DNA of 64,000 nucleotides. It comes from Sipunculus nudus (taxonomy: Eukaryota > Annelida > Sipuncula > Golfingiida > Sipunculidae). How positions within the stretch are numbered: position 1 is the stretch's first letter; every line of letters starts with the position of its first letter. The translations under genes and the position numbers were made by a program. Below the pieces are notes generated by a model. The model was not told the origin of the DNA and ran no database searches. It saw nothing but the letters and a program-made list of their open reading frames with translations. Positions 21,036 through 32,499 of this stretch are shown in pieces. Location: the NCBI GenBank assembly GCA_026874595.1, contig CM049310.1, positions 82,929,056 through 82,993,055 of the forward strand, given 5' to 3'.

Positions 21036-22130
21036 CTTCCACCTTTCTTTGAAATATAACTTCATATTTACTCGTTTTATTGAATTTCCAGCGCTGCAAT
21101 CTGGCACAATGTGAACCCACATGTGATCGGACGAGAGTACTAAAATCAGGTTTATTGATGAAATAAAGGACTCAGGGACCTGGATATGGGAAAATCTTTC
21201 TATTATTTTTTACACAATGCTTGTTTCTGTATTTATTGTGTATTTGTTGATCAATAATCGCCACCTTATGTCACATGAGAAGTTCGCGTCTGAGCACAGG
21301 TGCGGGGTCTGGGAGACATTATTGACCAAGATGAACAATTACTCCACGCCAACATTTAGTTTTCTTTCTGACGGAACAAATGTGCGTAGGTTGTTCTGAA
21401 CAACAATATTGCCTTATACAGACTGATTTACGTAATAATATTTCTTTTTAATATTTACAAACCTTTACCAGATTTAAACATGAATTTTAAAGGACGTGTT
21501 TCTTGAAACAATATGTAATTCATATACCTACCGAAAATTAATTGAATTTTCTAGATCTTAAATGATGTTTTTGCAAAAAGTCATTCATGGAATCACCGTA
21601 TTTAGTGTCAGTAATAACGAAACAACAAAGGATGACCCCCATTTAATCTGAGTAATTATGATACTCTTGTTTAAAATAGTCATTGCATGAATCTGATTTT
21701 ACTTGTGGTAGGCAATTAGTCTCAACTTAATATTTGTATTATCAAAGATTAGAAAAAGATCCGTTAACATTCATGTAAACAACCAGGCAAAGCACAGTAC
21801 AGGCCATCGAACAGTTGAAGGGACGCATTCCCGTACCAGTTATGTTAAATATACATGAAGTATATTATTGTTTTGGTAGTACTTCGTGGAAATAAACTTG
21901 CATCTGCCGCAACCAGTGGAAGAAAACAAAAAAAAAAAATAGCGCACCTGATGGGCGAACAGTGCAACTTTGTTAAGGATGAAATTTTTTGTAACATTAA
22001 GGAAGAATCGATTTACTTGATAATCTGTAATACCCTTATATGTTTTGGGTATAAAGTATTCTTTACAGTTGCCAGACAGGGTAAACGTTAAATGTAAATT
22101 TTCGATAGGGCTGAATGTGCTCATTCCTCA
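21036..22130. other. No gene recognised
   Basis: AT-rich sequence. Frames of 78 and 94 codons on opposite strands at 21840-22124 overlap and carry no recognised motif. Confidence 0.4.
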
Positions 22131-22290
22131 TCAAACTGAAGCCGCTTTTGTTCTGACGACCTCAGCTAACCAATGATTCAACCATCGGAGTTGTTAACAG
22201 TGACAAACTTTTCGGCTTGGAGTAAATATCGACTAAATATCGTGTGTACTTATCACAAAACAAAGATTTATCAGGATCCTGGTAATATAC
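22131..22290 (+). repeat. Dispersed repeat family D3, copy 1
   Basis: Shares an ordered series with 35275-35430: GC(C/T)TTTGTTC, a CAGCTAAC or GAGCTGAC block, GAGTT(G)GT, CGGCTTGG or TGGCTTCC, ACACA and CAGGATCCTGGT. Diverged; boundaries are approximate. Confidence 0.45.
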
Positions 22291-22544
22291 CAGATATCAT
22301 GATAAAAATGTTGAAACCTATGGGATCTCTAGTTGACGGGTTTTTTTTCTGAATCGACAGAAATAACTTACATTGTAATACACTGTTAGCAATATTGAAA
22401 ATGACTCCGATATTTTAATAATCCCACAGTGTCTTAGTTTCTTAATTGGACATTCCTGCCATTATGTACTTTTTTCAATATTTCATGGTGGAGGTAACCG
22501 CCTCCATTTTTTAAATGCTAACTTAACTACGTACATAACATCTG

Positions 22545-22887
22545 CTGAATTCCATTCCGGTTTCGGACTCCGTGACAGGGCAGTATCACACGCTTCCTCT
22601 CATATTATATCCTGGCGTCAACCAGCCTTGGTGACTACTGCTCCTGCGGGCCCTCAGTTCGTAAACGTTCCCATTCCTGGGTTATACCACCGAGGAACCC
22701 CCGAAAGGCGCACTCGTTTTATGAGTGAAACAAGGCCTTTGGGCACGGCCTTCCCATTAAGCCTGCAGAGCGCTCACCCTGGGTGGGGGCCGACCCTGAA
22801 AAATCTCACCGCCTTGGCTGAGATTCGACCTCATGATCTCCCGGCTTTGAGTCCTGTGCTCTACCCCTGAGCCACCGAAGCCGGTGC
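22545..22887 (-). mobile_element. tRNA-derived SINE family S2, copy 1
   Basis: Read on the minus strand: GGCTTCGGTGGCTCAGGGG, then GTAGAGCAC (A-box region), a loop, then GAGGTCGAATCTC (B box), followed by CGGTGAGATTTTTCAGGGTC, GGGTGAGCGCTCTGCAGG, CGAGTGCGCCTTTCGGGGG and a 3' end ACCGGAATGGAATTC. The same order is present in copies at 31786, 43366 and 55335. The 80-codon plus-strand frame inside is a by-product. Confidence 0.85.
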
Positions 22888-22889
22888 CA

Positions 22890-24440
22890 TTATATATTTT
22901 ATTGTCAATGTATCCGACTTTATCAAATAAAATCTAGTGGAAATAACGGTGTGACCCTTTAGATAATACGTCGAGTTTTTTTCTAACTAAAATTAATGGA
23001 AATATCTGTGTGATCTCACAATCAATGTATGTAGTTTCTAAATTTTTTCACTTCTCCAAGAATATAACAATCTGTATTTTGTTTCCGAGTTGATAGTAGG
23101 AATAAATAAATGTGTGCGCTCAACATCAGCTGAGATTGCCTGCATGGCCCTATTTGCGGAGGGGTGCTTCTCTGTGAAGCCGGGCGGACAGAGAGTCAGG
23201 GTGACAAATTACAATCAGGGTGTTGGGGAGAACATATATTATTTATTTATTTTTTTATAAATATGTATAACATATATATACCTATAATATATATAACAAT
23301 ATAATGTATATAACTTTATGTAAAAATATATATGAATTTATATATATCAAATGTACATAACTTTATGTTACAAATGTATATAACTTTATGTATAAAATAT
23401 ATGTAATATATTTAATTCTATAGGAAACAATATTGCAATCAACTTTTATATTACAATTTCATGCGCCATACATAAACATCAAATAGGTATCATTTTTTTG
23501 CGCTTGTTAAATATTTAAAAAAAACTGAAGGACCTATATGCTTAGCTGAGGATTTCAATAAAACTTTAAAACATCGGTAAAAAAAAAAAAAACGATCGTT
23601 CAAATATATTGGACTACTTTTGTTCTTATAAATCAGGTGTTCCCGCAAAACGCCACGGCAATATGGTCTGCACTTATAGTCGCAGGGGATATTTAATCAT
23701 TGCCTGTCAGCAAAACAAGTTTAAAAATGAGTGATTTCTACGGACTTTTTTAAATTACCAACCTACAAGCGGAGGTATTGAGACAAATCCATCTTGGTTG
23801 GTGTTTGTATTTTCCAGCAAGCTAATTAAAAATACATAGCCTGACATAGATGAATGGTAGTCGTATTGCATATTGTTGATCTGGTGGCAAGGTGGCCCGG
23901 AGTTTTGTGTTTGACATTTCTAAATTGGTCTCTGTCTAATTAGTATGCAGCTGGGAAGAATCGACAATAAATCAGAATTTTCATGTAGGTATCTAGAGTT
24001 TCAATAGCCTTCCAGCGGGACTAATTATTCAAAGTACCGGATCCATGTTTCAAAATGGTTCCCCCCCCCCCCCCCCCCCACCTTCGCAAGTGAGCAGAAA
24101 TAGGAATTGCTCGCATAGGCTATGTAACTTTAAATTAGGTGATATACCACATTAAAATTAGGTGCAAGTCTATTAAATGTTACTGTCACTCAGCCCAAAT
24201 GTCAGTTTTTAACAACCAGTGGTACTAGAGAGCTGGCGGAATCTGGGACAGAACCAAGCGATAACAGGGGATCGGCTAGGGAGTGTACGACCTGGAAAAA
24301 AAGATCAAGGTCACGATTAGATATCAGGAAGAAATCTTTCACCAATGACTCATAATGTACCCGAAGGACATGTTGCAGACCTAGGGCAAACACAGACGTA
24401 AGCAGGAAAAATAAAAGAAATAAAAAAAACTAGAATATTC
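22890..24440. other. No gene; AT-rich repeats at 23250-23420 and poly-C at 24060-24079
   Basis: Three to four copies of an approximately 20-bp TGTATATAACTTTATGTA motif lie at about 23290-23400. There is a poly-A run at about 23579 and a 19-base C run at about 24061. Confidence 0.55.
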
Positions 24441-24446
24441 TCAGAT

Positions 24447-24836
24447 ATGCAGGCCTCCACCATGTGGGCGGTCCTTAATGTGGGGTACTCCACAACCCCT
24501 GTTTTCATTCACTTAGTGGCCCATATTTCCAGGTTCATTGGTGCATATGCTCCCCATCAAATATTTGCATTCACTATTTCGGCCGATATTCCCATGTTCA
24601 ATCGTGCATATGTGACTGCACATATGGGAAAAATCCTAGAAGTCCTTCCTGGATCCGAATCATGGGCTGGACCCACACCAAAATCTTATCGATTCTTCAT
24701 TGAACCATTCCCGAGGTGCAATAAACAAACACATACACCAACAAACACACAAACACTCACGAACGGGGATGAAACCTTCCTTGCTATGATAATAAAATGT
24801 AATAGGTGTATAAGCCTCCAATCACTATGGGGAGGT
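24447..24836. mobile_element. TIR element family M1, copy A
   Basis: Begins ATGCAGGCCTCCACCATGTG and follows the M1 order: CCAGGTTCATTGGTGCAT, GTTCAATCGTGCAT, GTCCTTCCTGGATCCGAA, GGACCCACACCAAAAT, then AAACACACAAACAC and GAAACCTTCCTTG. The right terminal repeat is disrupted at about 24785 by unrelated sequence, with a GGGGAGGTTAG remnant near 24832. The 130-codon frame on the plus strand runs along this element and is unrelated to frames in other copies, so it is not a gene. Confidence 0.75.
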
Positions 24837-24875
24837 TAGTAAAAACGATATTTTAGATTGTGAATGGTTCATGCT

Positions 24876-25262
24876 TCATGACTTAACCGTCATTACAATA
24901 TCAGGTATAACTTCAAAATCGATATTATCGTCGGCAACAGGCAACGTAGATTGAATACCGGAGTTAAAAACGCTAACGCTGTTTCTTCTTGCATACAGAC
25001 TGGCCATGTGGTTTGAAAGTAATAGTCTGACGTCGGTTGATTTAGTTAGCCTCTTGTTCAGTTTATTTATTAATTCCAGAAGAATAATGAGCAGTAATAC
25101 GTGTAAAGAATTCCATTTCCGTAAAATGCATGGCCTTAGTTTCACTAAACATAGGCTAATATATGTAAATATAGGAAATTTCATATTTTCAATATTAGAT
25201 TTAGGTATCAAAATATCTAAATTCGAAAAATAAATCTGAATAAATAATTGGAAATTGATCAC
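24876..25262 (-). CDS. Unrecognised 128-codon open frame; possible terminal coding exon
   Basis: The longest stop-free minus-strand stretch that is not explained by a simple repeat or a recognised transposon. It starts with a hydrophobic stretch, has LHVLLLIILLELINKL in the middle, and ends with a polar, balanced tail (TKSTDVRLLLSNHMASLYAR, then a C-terminus ending PDIVMTVKS). This could be a cytoplasmic tail after a membrane segment, but no family was recognised. No convincing splice acceptor or upstream exon was seen. Chance is a fair alternative in AT-rich DNA. Confidence 0.2.
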   Translation of the reverse strand: MINFQLFIQIYFSNLDILIPKSNIENMKFPIFTYISLCLVKLRPCILRKWNSLHVLLLIILLELINKLNKRLTKSTDVRLLLSNHMASLYARRNSVSVFNSGIQSTLPVADDNIDFEVIPDIVMTVKS

Positions 25263-25283
25263 ACATATATATTGGTAATAACC

Positions 25284-25286
<3 letters not shown>

Positions 25287-25347
<61 letters not shown>
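25287..25347. repeat. (TA)n microsatellite, ~61 bp
   Basis: Uninterrupted TA tract followed by ATTAATATTAATATT. Confidence 0.97.
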
Positions 25348-25350
<3 letters not shown>

Positions 25351-28330
25351 TATTAATATTTACATACACACACATAAATATATTTATTTACCCATATGCT
25401 TAACCAAGTATGTTTGATAAGGATGCTGATAATTTGAAATTATTTCTTATCATAAATTAGCTATTTGACAAACCAAGATGAAAGAAATATTTGACCACAT
25501 TTTATGCATAATTAACCACCACATTTCCAGAAATCTGCCATTTTTTCTGTCCACCAGGCGTTAATGTATGTTTAACTTGGGTTGTTTTGTCTGGATGCCT
25601 GTAAGCAAGTTCACGAAAACAAATCCTGTATAGGCATTGATGGGAGTTTGTGGACGGTTAGGATAACACCCCACATGTTAAAGTTTAGAGATAATCTGAA
25701 TCATCAAAAATTTTTATTCAAATGATTATACACCTATGTAATAAAAGGCGATTTCTTCGTCCTGGCGAAAACAACATATATTCATCGGTGTCAGGGAACG
25801 TTTTGCGCTAGCGCACCAGTTACCCGTGTTGGTCAAGTGTTACACACATAAGAACACAGAAGAGTTGGGATAGGCTCAAGGTGGAGGCATGTAGGCTCCA
25901 ACTGCACATCGGGTTTTTTATTTAAGATTCCAATCTGTGTGCATATACAGTTCATTTAATGTATAGTCCTTGTTACGGAAATTGTAATATAGGGATGAAA
26001 GCAGTTTGCCACCAGCTGAACCAGATGGGGTTTTGTGCAAACAAACACAGAATATTTCGAGCAGTTTAAAATAATGTTCCCAATAGCGTACTCTGTCTCT
26101 GGACATAATAAGGAAATGGTGTTCACTTAATTTGAGTCGTAAGATTAACCCGAGCGGATATAAGGGCAGCTGGAGCGTAGAGTAATCAGCAGTAATTGGC
26201 CCAAGCTATCTCAGGGGTCCACGGGGAAATTAACAGTGCCACCTTTATAAACTGGTGTACAAAGGAACAAATGTTCGTGGTACACTGCATGACACGCGTG
26301 TCCTCTTGCGACCTTAATTAAATCCTCTCAGGGTTTAATTAGTAATATGTTCTCATTAAAAGCACCGAGGCATGATACATGTTTATATATATGAATTCTA
26401 TTTATTGTCACAGCAGTCCTTAATATGACCAACCCCACATCTTACATTTGGACCGTGTTTATTGAATAAATCCGAGGGGGGGGGGGCGATACACAGAGTC
26501 GGGATAGAAGCAACCCCTCCCCCGCCTCCTCAAATAAATTGCATCTAGACCACTCCCTTATGACAAAGATGGCACCCCCCCCTCCCGCCCCACCTTATAA
26601 AAGAGAGGACAAAATCCCACTTAGATTGTATCATACTTTTTGTCACTTCCGTCACATATTATGGAATATCTATTGAGGTCATGAAAATTTGTTATATTTT
26701 TAAGACATCATTTTTCATATATTAAATTTGATTTAACCAAACCCTATTTATAAATATTCATCGAAATACTACCGGCTAACATTCACGTTGAATTAATTAG
26801 ACAGTTGTCGCATACCATTTTCAAAACCGTCTCAAGAACAGAGGCATAATTGAAAAATTATTGGGAAAAGTATGTAAAGACACAACATGTTTGACGGTAT
26901 CTTCTCAAAATCTTTAACGTGATACGTATGTGTTTAAATCCTCTTAAAAGTTGGAAAGCAAACAGTACTTTAATTGTCCCCTATTCCTAAAAAGAACGTA
27001 AAGGGAGGGGGCATGATTCAAAGGAAGAAAGCCTCAAATCTTTCACGAACTGTGGTCGCACTCGAAACACCTCGGCCGAATCCGTTGATTCTTGACCTCG
27101 GATTTACATAAGGAGTTTCCGTATAAGGTATTCAGGCAGGGCAAGGTCAAGGCCATGTCAACTGGACACCTGTGAAAGTGCAAAACAATGTTTTTTTTGT
27201 GTACAGGCACTGCCAGTCTTCACATATTCTGTCTTTAAAGATGTAATACAACACTGATTTAAGAGAGGGGGAAAACCCCAAGGTATAATAATTTTTTCAC
27301 AGCACGAGGATAAAGTTCACGCCTGGGAGTCCACCCCCGGTTGGGCGATGTACGAGGAACCTATTATAACTGAACTGTCTTGTTAAATTACAGTCGGAAC
27401 CTGGCCATTTTTTACGTTCAACAACATATGAAGCCCATGTTATATAAACGTTATGGCAAATCATTGTATTCTTTGTGAAAACTATGACCTTTTTTTTTTA
27501 CGAGCAATTGCCACCCGGTGGAATTCCGGCGAACTGTACCATAATTAATGGTGTATCATCGTTCCATATATATAACCGAAGCCTGATCATCAACGGCCGA
27601 CTGGCTGAATGCCGTGGTCGCACTGCCCGAAATCCACAAAGCATTGAAAGTGATCGTGGGTTTTGTGTTCACAGAGTTGTTATGGGGAAGGGAACCTTGG
27701 GATTGGGAAAAAGTTATAAAAAAGTTGAACATTCCTGATCAAAGGTTCGGTTCAAACGTTAGCTATTACCTCACTGTAGTTGTGGATGGTCCGGGTGGCC
27801 TCATTCTCAGGGTTTTACATCAAGGTTCTGGCGGGACATTCCAGACATAAAAAAAATCAACAAGATGGGTAACAAAAGGAAACCAATCCTGTGCCGTTTA
27901 GGTGCAAAGCATAGAGACTTGTTTAAACATAACTCTTTTTGTCCTGCGAAAAAATAAATTGCATCAATCTACTTAGATATTATCAGTTACATAGGAATTT
28001 CTTGTGATGAAGTGTTTTTAATTTCAAATACATTCTGTTAAACGAATAAAAATTATTTACGATTCTAACTCAGTCTTTTGATTGACTCATGTCAACGTAC
28101 TCATCAACATGTTTATATAGACTACTGTTCGTTAATTAAACTAACTCTAACTATTTATTCAATTTTAAGTCCTATAAAACTATACTTTATGTCTAAATGT
28201 TTTACCTTGTCTGCACTTACTACAATGGTATTCTGGTTTTATACATTTTCACTAATTTGTAACTTTCTCTAACTACTAACTTTTCCTTTATCTCTTCTTA
28301 AATCCTCGCACTCGGATTTTCCCTATTATT
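25348..28330. other. No gene recognised
   Basis: AT-rich, with G- and C-run sequence at about 26467-26600. The frames at 27475-27850 (87 and 78 codons, offset) and 28078-28272 have no recognised domain. Confidence 0.4.
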
Positions 28331-28339
28331 TAATCTTTA

Positions 28340-29112
28340 CTTCAATCTGACTCGGATCCTATCTGTTCTTTGGTCTGTGCATCGATTTGACTCTGATTCT
28401 GTCTGTTCTTTAATTTGTACATTACTTTGACTCTGATTCTGTCTGTTCTTTAATTTGTACATTACTTTGACTCTGATTCTGTCTGTTCTTTAATTTGTAC
28501 ATTCCTTTGACTCTGATTCTGTCTGTTCTTTAATTTGAACATTACTTTGACTCTGATTCTGTCTGTTCTTTAATTTGTACATTCCTTTGACTCTGATTCT
28601 GTCTGTTCTTTGATTTGTACATTACTTTGACTCTGATTCTGTCTGTTCTTTAATTTGTACATTACTTTGACTCTGATTCTGTCTGTTCTTTAATTTGTAC
28701 ATTACTTTGACTCTGATTCTGTCTGTTCTTTAATTTGTACATTCCTTTGACTCTGATTCTGTCTGTTCTTTAATTTGTACATTACTTTGACGCTGATTCT
28801 GTCTGTTCTTTAATTTGTACATTACATTGACTCTGATTCTGTCTGTTCTTTATTTTGTACATTACTTTGACTCTGATTCTGTCTGTTCTTTAATTTGTAC
28901 ATTCCTTTGACTCTGATTCTGTCTGTTCTTTAATTTGCACATTCCTTTGACTCTGATTCTGTCTGTTCTTTAATTTGTATATTACTTTGACTCTGATTCT
29001 GTCTGTTCTTTGATTTGTACATTACTTTGACTCTGATTCTGTCTGTTCTTTAATTTTTGCACATTCCTTTGTCTCTGGTTCTGTATGTTCTTTAATTTGT
29101 ACATTCCTTTAT
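28340..29112. repeat. 40-bp minisatellite, ~19 units
   Basis: The unit is ATTACTTTGACTCTGATTCT followed by GTCTGTTCTTTAATTTGTAC, exactly 40 bases. The core is nearly uniform; outer units at both ends are degenerate and a 2-base insertion appears near 29055. Units alternate mainly between ATTAC and ATTCC starts, plus rarer variants (TGATTTG, ATTACATTG, GACGCTG). There are no unique spacers between units, which separates it from a CRISPR array. No open frame is maintained. Confidence 0.97.
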
Positions 29113-29203
29113 TACTATGGGATAAATAGTTTTATTCTGTGTTGTATGTTCTTTTGTGTGATTCTTTTTTTATCTGGTTCTGTCATTCCTTAGGAAAAAT
29201 CTG

Positions 29204-29510
29204 CTACCCACAATGCACCCTGGGCTTCAAACTTCACCTGCGTCATATTTAGAAATGGAATGAAGAGGGGACTGTGGTCTGTTAAATTATGTTGGATATT
29301 TTTTTTTTCTAGGAAAATAACATAAATGTGTGCATTTGTGGGAAGGACTTCAATTAATATTTTCAATAATACGTATGTGAAGTGTAAAAAGAAGGTGTCC
29401 CCTTGAAATTTTGATATTAAGGTTTCAGAGCTGAGACATATTGTCATGGTCGTCCTACACTGCCTGATGCGAAGAGGTTCGTTTTGAGTATAAGTGACCT
29501 CTGGCGGAAG
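29204..29510 (+). repeat. Dispersed repeat family D1, copy 1
   Basis: Shares ordered motifs with 41182-41552 and 63227-63555: CCCACAATGCACC near the start, then GT(G/A)AA(G/T)TGTAAA(A/C)AGAAG, TTTCCTTGAAA-type sequence, GGCCGTCCTACAGTGCC or GGTCGTCCTACACTGCC, and a terminal GTTCGTTTTGAGTA followed by GACCTCTGGCGGAAG. Confidence 0.75.
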
Positions 29511-30420
29511 GATAACGGCTCAGCCATTCCATTCACCGGTGACCACTATAATAGCTTCGATAGGGGTTAAAGATATGGCCATGCGTCACAATGGCATCGG
29601 ACAGATTGAATGACAAGAAAAAAAACATTTGATTAAGACCAAGATAGATTAACTCCAAATTTAAAGGATTTTTTCTTGGGTGTTATCAGAACAATCCGCC
29701 AAATTTCTATAAAATCTGTTCGGAACCTTTTTGCGTTAATTGCATAGATATACACCAAAAGGAAAGGGATGATAAAACCTACCTCTCGCCACCTGGCGGA
29801 GATATAGATAACTACATTAATAAAGACGATTTGGATAAAGGTTAGTCCAGTATGATTTTATTAACCTGTCTGTGCTGCTGATGATGCGGCTATCTGTTAG
29901 ATAGGGGAAGCATCCTCATCCATAATGCAACCGACGGGTTACAAAGGATTTCCATAAAGTATTAGAATGGTTGGTGTATGCTCCGGTCTCGTGGGTCCGA
30001 CGGCGCTCCGCTGTGAACAGAAGTCGGTCTACGCGTGACCCGCCTCATTGAAGTTTAATTCACTGATTCGTGAGTTGTCATGCCATTTGTTGATAGGCAG
30101 CTCCTGAAATGGACTGGGCAAGCTTAACTGACCTAAGTGTTCCACCAAGAGAATTACATGTGATGATAGGACTAAAATGGTCATCGGACCAAGGCGAATT
30201 TGTAACACGTTTTCCGTGGCAACAGGATTCAGTTTGTCTCATATAATAATGATACATATAAAGCTAATGTATATACTATATTACATATGCGGCATATTTA
30301 TGTTAGCGACCCTTGTAAATATGATGTTATTAGCAACGATTCATTTCATATACTTACATTTGCTGTATTAGTTATAGCTCGCAGTAATAAGCATGATTGA
30401 TAAAAATTGCATGATATCTT
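29511..30420. other. No gene recognised
   Basis: AT-rich sequence without a supported exon or repeat copy. Confidence 0.4.
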
Positions 30421-30423
30421 ATT

Positions 30424-30425
<2 letters not shown>

Positions 30426-30466
<41 letters not shown>
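30426..30466. repeat. (TC)n microsatellite
   Basis: About 41 bases of uninterrupted CT, followed by a short direct repeat ACCCACACATTGAAGAA. Confidence 0.95.
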
Positions 30467-30469
<3 letters not shown>

Positions 30470-30499
30470 CACACATACTCACCCACACATTGAAGAATC

Positions 30500-31435
30500 A
30501 CCCACACATTGAAGAACCATTTTTCTTTAGAGATTACTCCACACTGACAATTGCATCGGAGTGCGTCAACAATTCATCATTTAGATCATATGACAGTCTT
30601 TAACAACAAACATTTCACATTAACCAGACATATTAAACCTTAAATCCGGTGAGAGAGCTCCGTATTTGTGAGTCGGTTTCTCAGGTCTAATCTGTTGAGC
30701 CATTACCCGGGGAGAGTTTCCTGTCATCAGAACTCTATCGGAAAGTAATACATTTTCTCCGTAAATAGTGCGTGACATGCTTTTAGATTTTCATTGACAG
30801 GTCTCATTGTTGAGAGAAGCAAGCTTTCATTTTCTACAGAAAACCGTGGCTTCAAAGAGGCAGATATAGAGATCCACTCTTCCGATATTATTTAGATTAA
30901 TTGCAGGAGAAAAAATAGTTTCTCTCCGGTTTTGTCCGATGGATTTAACAATCCAAGCTTCATGTGATAACGGTTTTAGGTGAAACAAACCGACACTGTG
31001 ATCGATTTAAGAACTCATTTTTGAAGACCGAGTTACACCCGTAGGTTTTGCATCCAATTATGCACAAATAGAATGTCTGAACTAGGTTTCATCACTCATA
31101 ATAAACAGGTAAAACCTCTAAATATCATGAAACAGATATTATTGAATATATTATTAAATTCGTAAGGAAGGCGCAGTGAACTTTAAAGCTTTGTGTTGCA
31201 TCCCGCTAGGTGCCATGGTAACACTCTGTCGGTTCCGGTACTAATCTGTTCCAATTGTTCCGTATTTACAATACAAGGTGAATGGACCACTCATGTACAA
31301 ACTGGTTTGATTATCTACATTGTATGAATTTTATGTGTTAATCGGTTATAAAAGAGAACAATTATTGAAGAGGTGTATTCACATACCAGGTCTGTTAAAA
31401 ATACATGAAGGATAATGTTTTGTCCTTAAAAATAG
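30500..31435. other. No gene recognised
   Basis: An X-box-like GGTGCCATGGTAAC lies at about 31210; otherwise nothing stands out. Confidence 0.35.
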
Positions 31436-31770
31436 TATAATGTCCGCCAAGTTTCGTTCTTAAACCGTTTGCTCACTCCTGTGCACGAGAAGAAATAAAG
31501 TTGCACCCAGCGCGATCAGTGGCGCAGAACATTAATATAGCCCGCACCCACCTGGTGGACGTACCATGTAACTTCACAATATATTTTTTTTTCCAGCTTC
31601 CGACTGGTAGTTTTTCTTTCACGTTTCTTCTTGTTTTGGAGTTGTCGCGCATTCGAAAGGTCGATCAGATCCGGTCACGGAGTCCTGTTATGGTAAACAG
31701 ATAATCGTGGATCATGTTTACTCACACACGAAACCATAAACTCGTACAAGACAGGTGAACTGGAGATACT
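31436..31770 (+). repeat. Dispersed repeat family D2, copy 2
   Basis: The same series as 12963-13280: CCGTTTGCTCACTCCTGTGC, CCACCTGGTGGACGTACC, TTTCTTCTTG...GTCGCGCAT, CCGGTCACGGAGTCCTG and ACTCACACACGAAACCATAA, ending near GAACTGGAGATACT. Confidence 0.65.
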
Positions 31771-31785
31771 AACTCCGGATGCAAG

Positions 31786-32045
31786 ATGGTTATGTCTTCT
31801 GTGTCTCAGAGGTAGAGCACGTGCCTTAAAGCTGGGAGGTCGTGAGTTCAAATCTCAGCCGAGGACCGGTGAGATTTTACGGGCGGTCCCAACCCAGGGT
31901 GAGCACTCTACAGGCCTCATGGAAAGGCTGTACCCCCAAGTCGTGTATCACTCACGAACGGGTGAGTCTTTGGGAGATTCCTCGGCGTTATGACCCAACA
32001 ATGGGGATGATTACACACCTAACACTGTTGGTTGCAGTGATGTAG
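31786..32045 (+). mobile_element. tRNA-derived SINE family S2, copy 2
   Basis: A-box region CTCAGAGGTAGAGCAC and B box GAGTTCAAATCTC (31844-31856), then CCGGTGAGATTTTACGGG, GGGTGAGCACTCTACAGG and CACTCACGAACGGGTGAG. The S2 3' end (ACCGGAATGGAATTC) is missing, so this copy is 3'-truncated or diverged. The peptide MSSNLSRGPVRF read from it is matched by MSSNLSRGAVRF in the copy at 55335; this similarity comes from the SINE, not a gene family. Confidence 0.85.
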
Positions 32046-32490
32046 AACTTTTTAAAGACTCGGACTTGAATTCAAGGGTTCTGAATTGGTCCATCTCAAG
32101 TCCAAATGCAAAAGTCATATAAAGTTGGACGTTCGGTTTAGATTGGAGAACATCATATTTATATATACAGACTTATAAGTGAACTATTGCCAAATTATTA
32201 AAAAAATAAGGACTGTTACTACGTAGCTTTATCTCTCTACAGGGAGGTAAATGCTTTTAAAAATTAAGGTAAAAACATGTGTAACTATGACAAAAAATCT
32301 ACAAGATAATCGTAAATGTTTATTAGTGTTTTAAATGACTTTTCGGACTCGGAATCGTATTCGGATTCAAGATATAAGACTCTGACGTGAAGACAATGAA
32401 CTTGGACATGAGCCTAAAGGACTTTGACTTGAGCTTAGATTCAAGTGGTTTGAGCTCGGACTTGTACTTTGACTCGGATGGTGTAGACTC
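32046..32490. repeat. GACTCGGA-type degenerate hexamer repeat, copy 1
   Basis: Two blocks rich in ACTCGGA/ACTTGGA variants (32058-32110 and 32340-32480) flank an AT-rich centre with ATTTATATATAC. The same layout occurs at 50297-50715. Confidence 0.5.
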
Positions 32491-32499
32491 GATTGTAAC

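Noticed and set aside
22812-22885. Possible tRNA gene on the minus strand
   Set aside because: A and B boxes are present but the cloverleaf is imperfect and a long SINE body follows; the same head recurs at 31.8, 43.4 and 55.7 kb.
24447-24839. 130-codon plus-strand open frame
   Set aside because: It lies along an M1 transposable element; other M1 copies do not conserve the peptide.
28340-29112. CRISPR-like regular array
   Set aside because: Units are contiguous 40-mers with no unique spacers, and the setting is eukaryotic.
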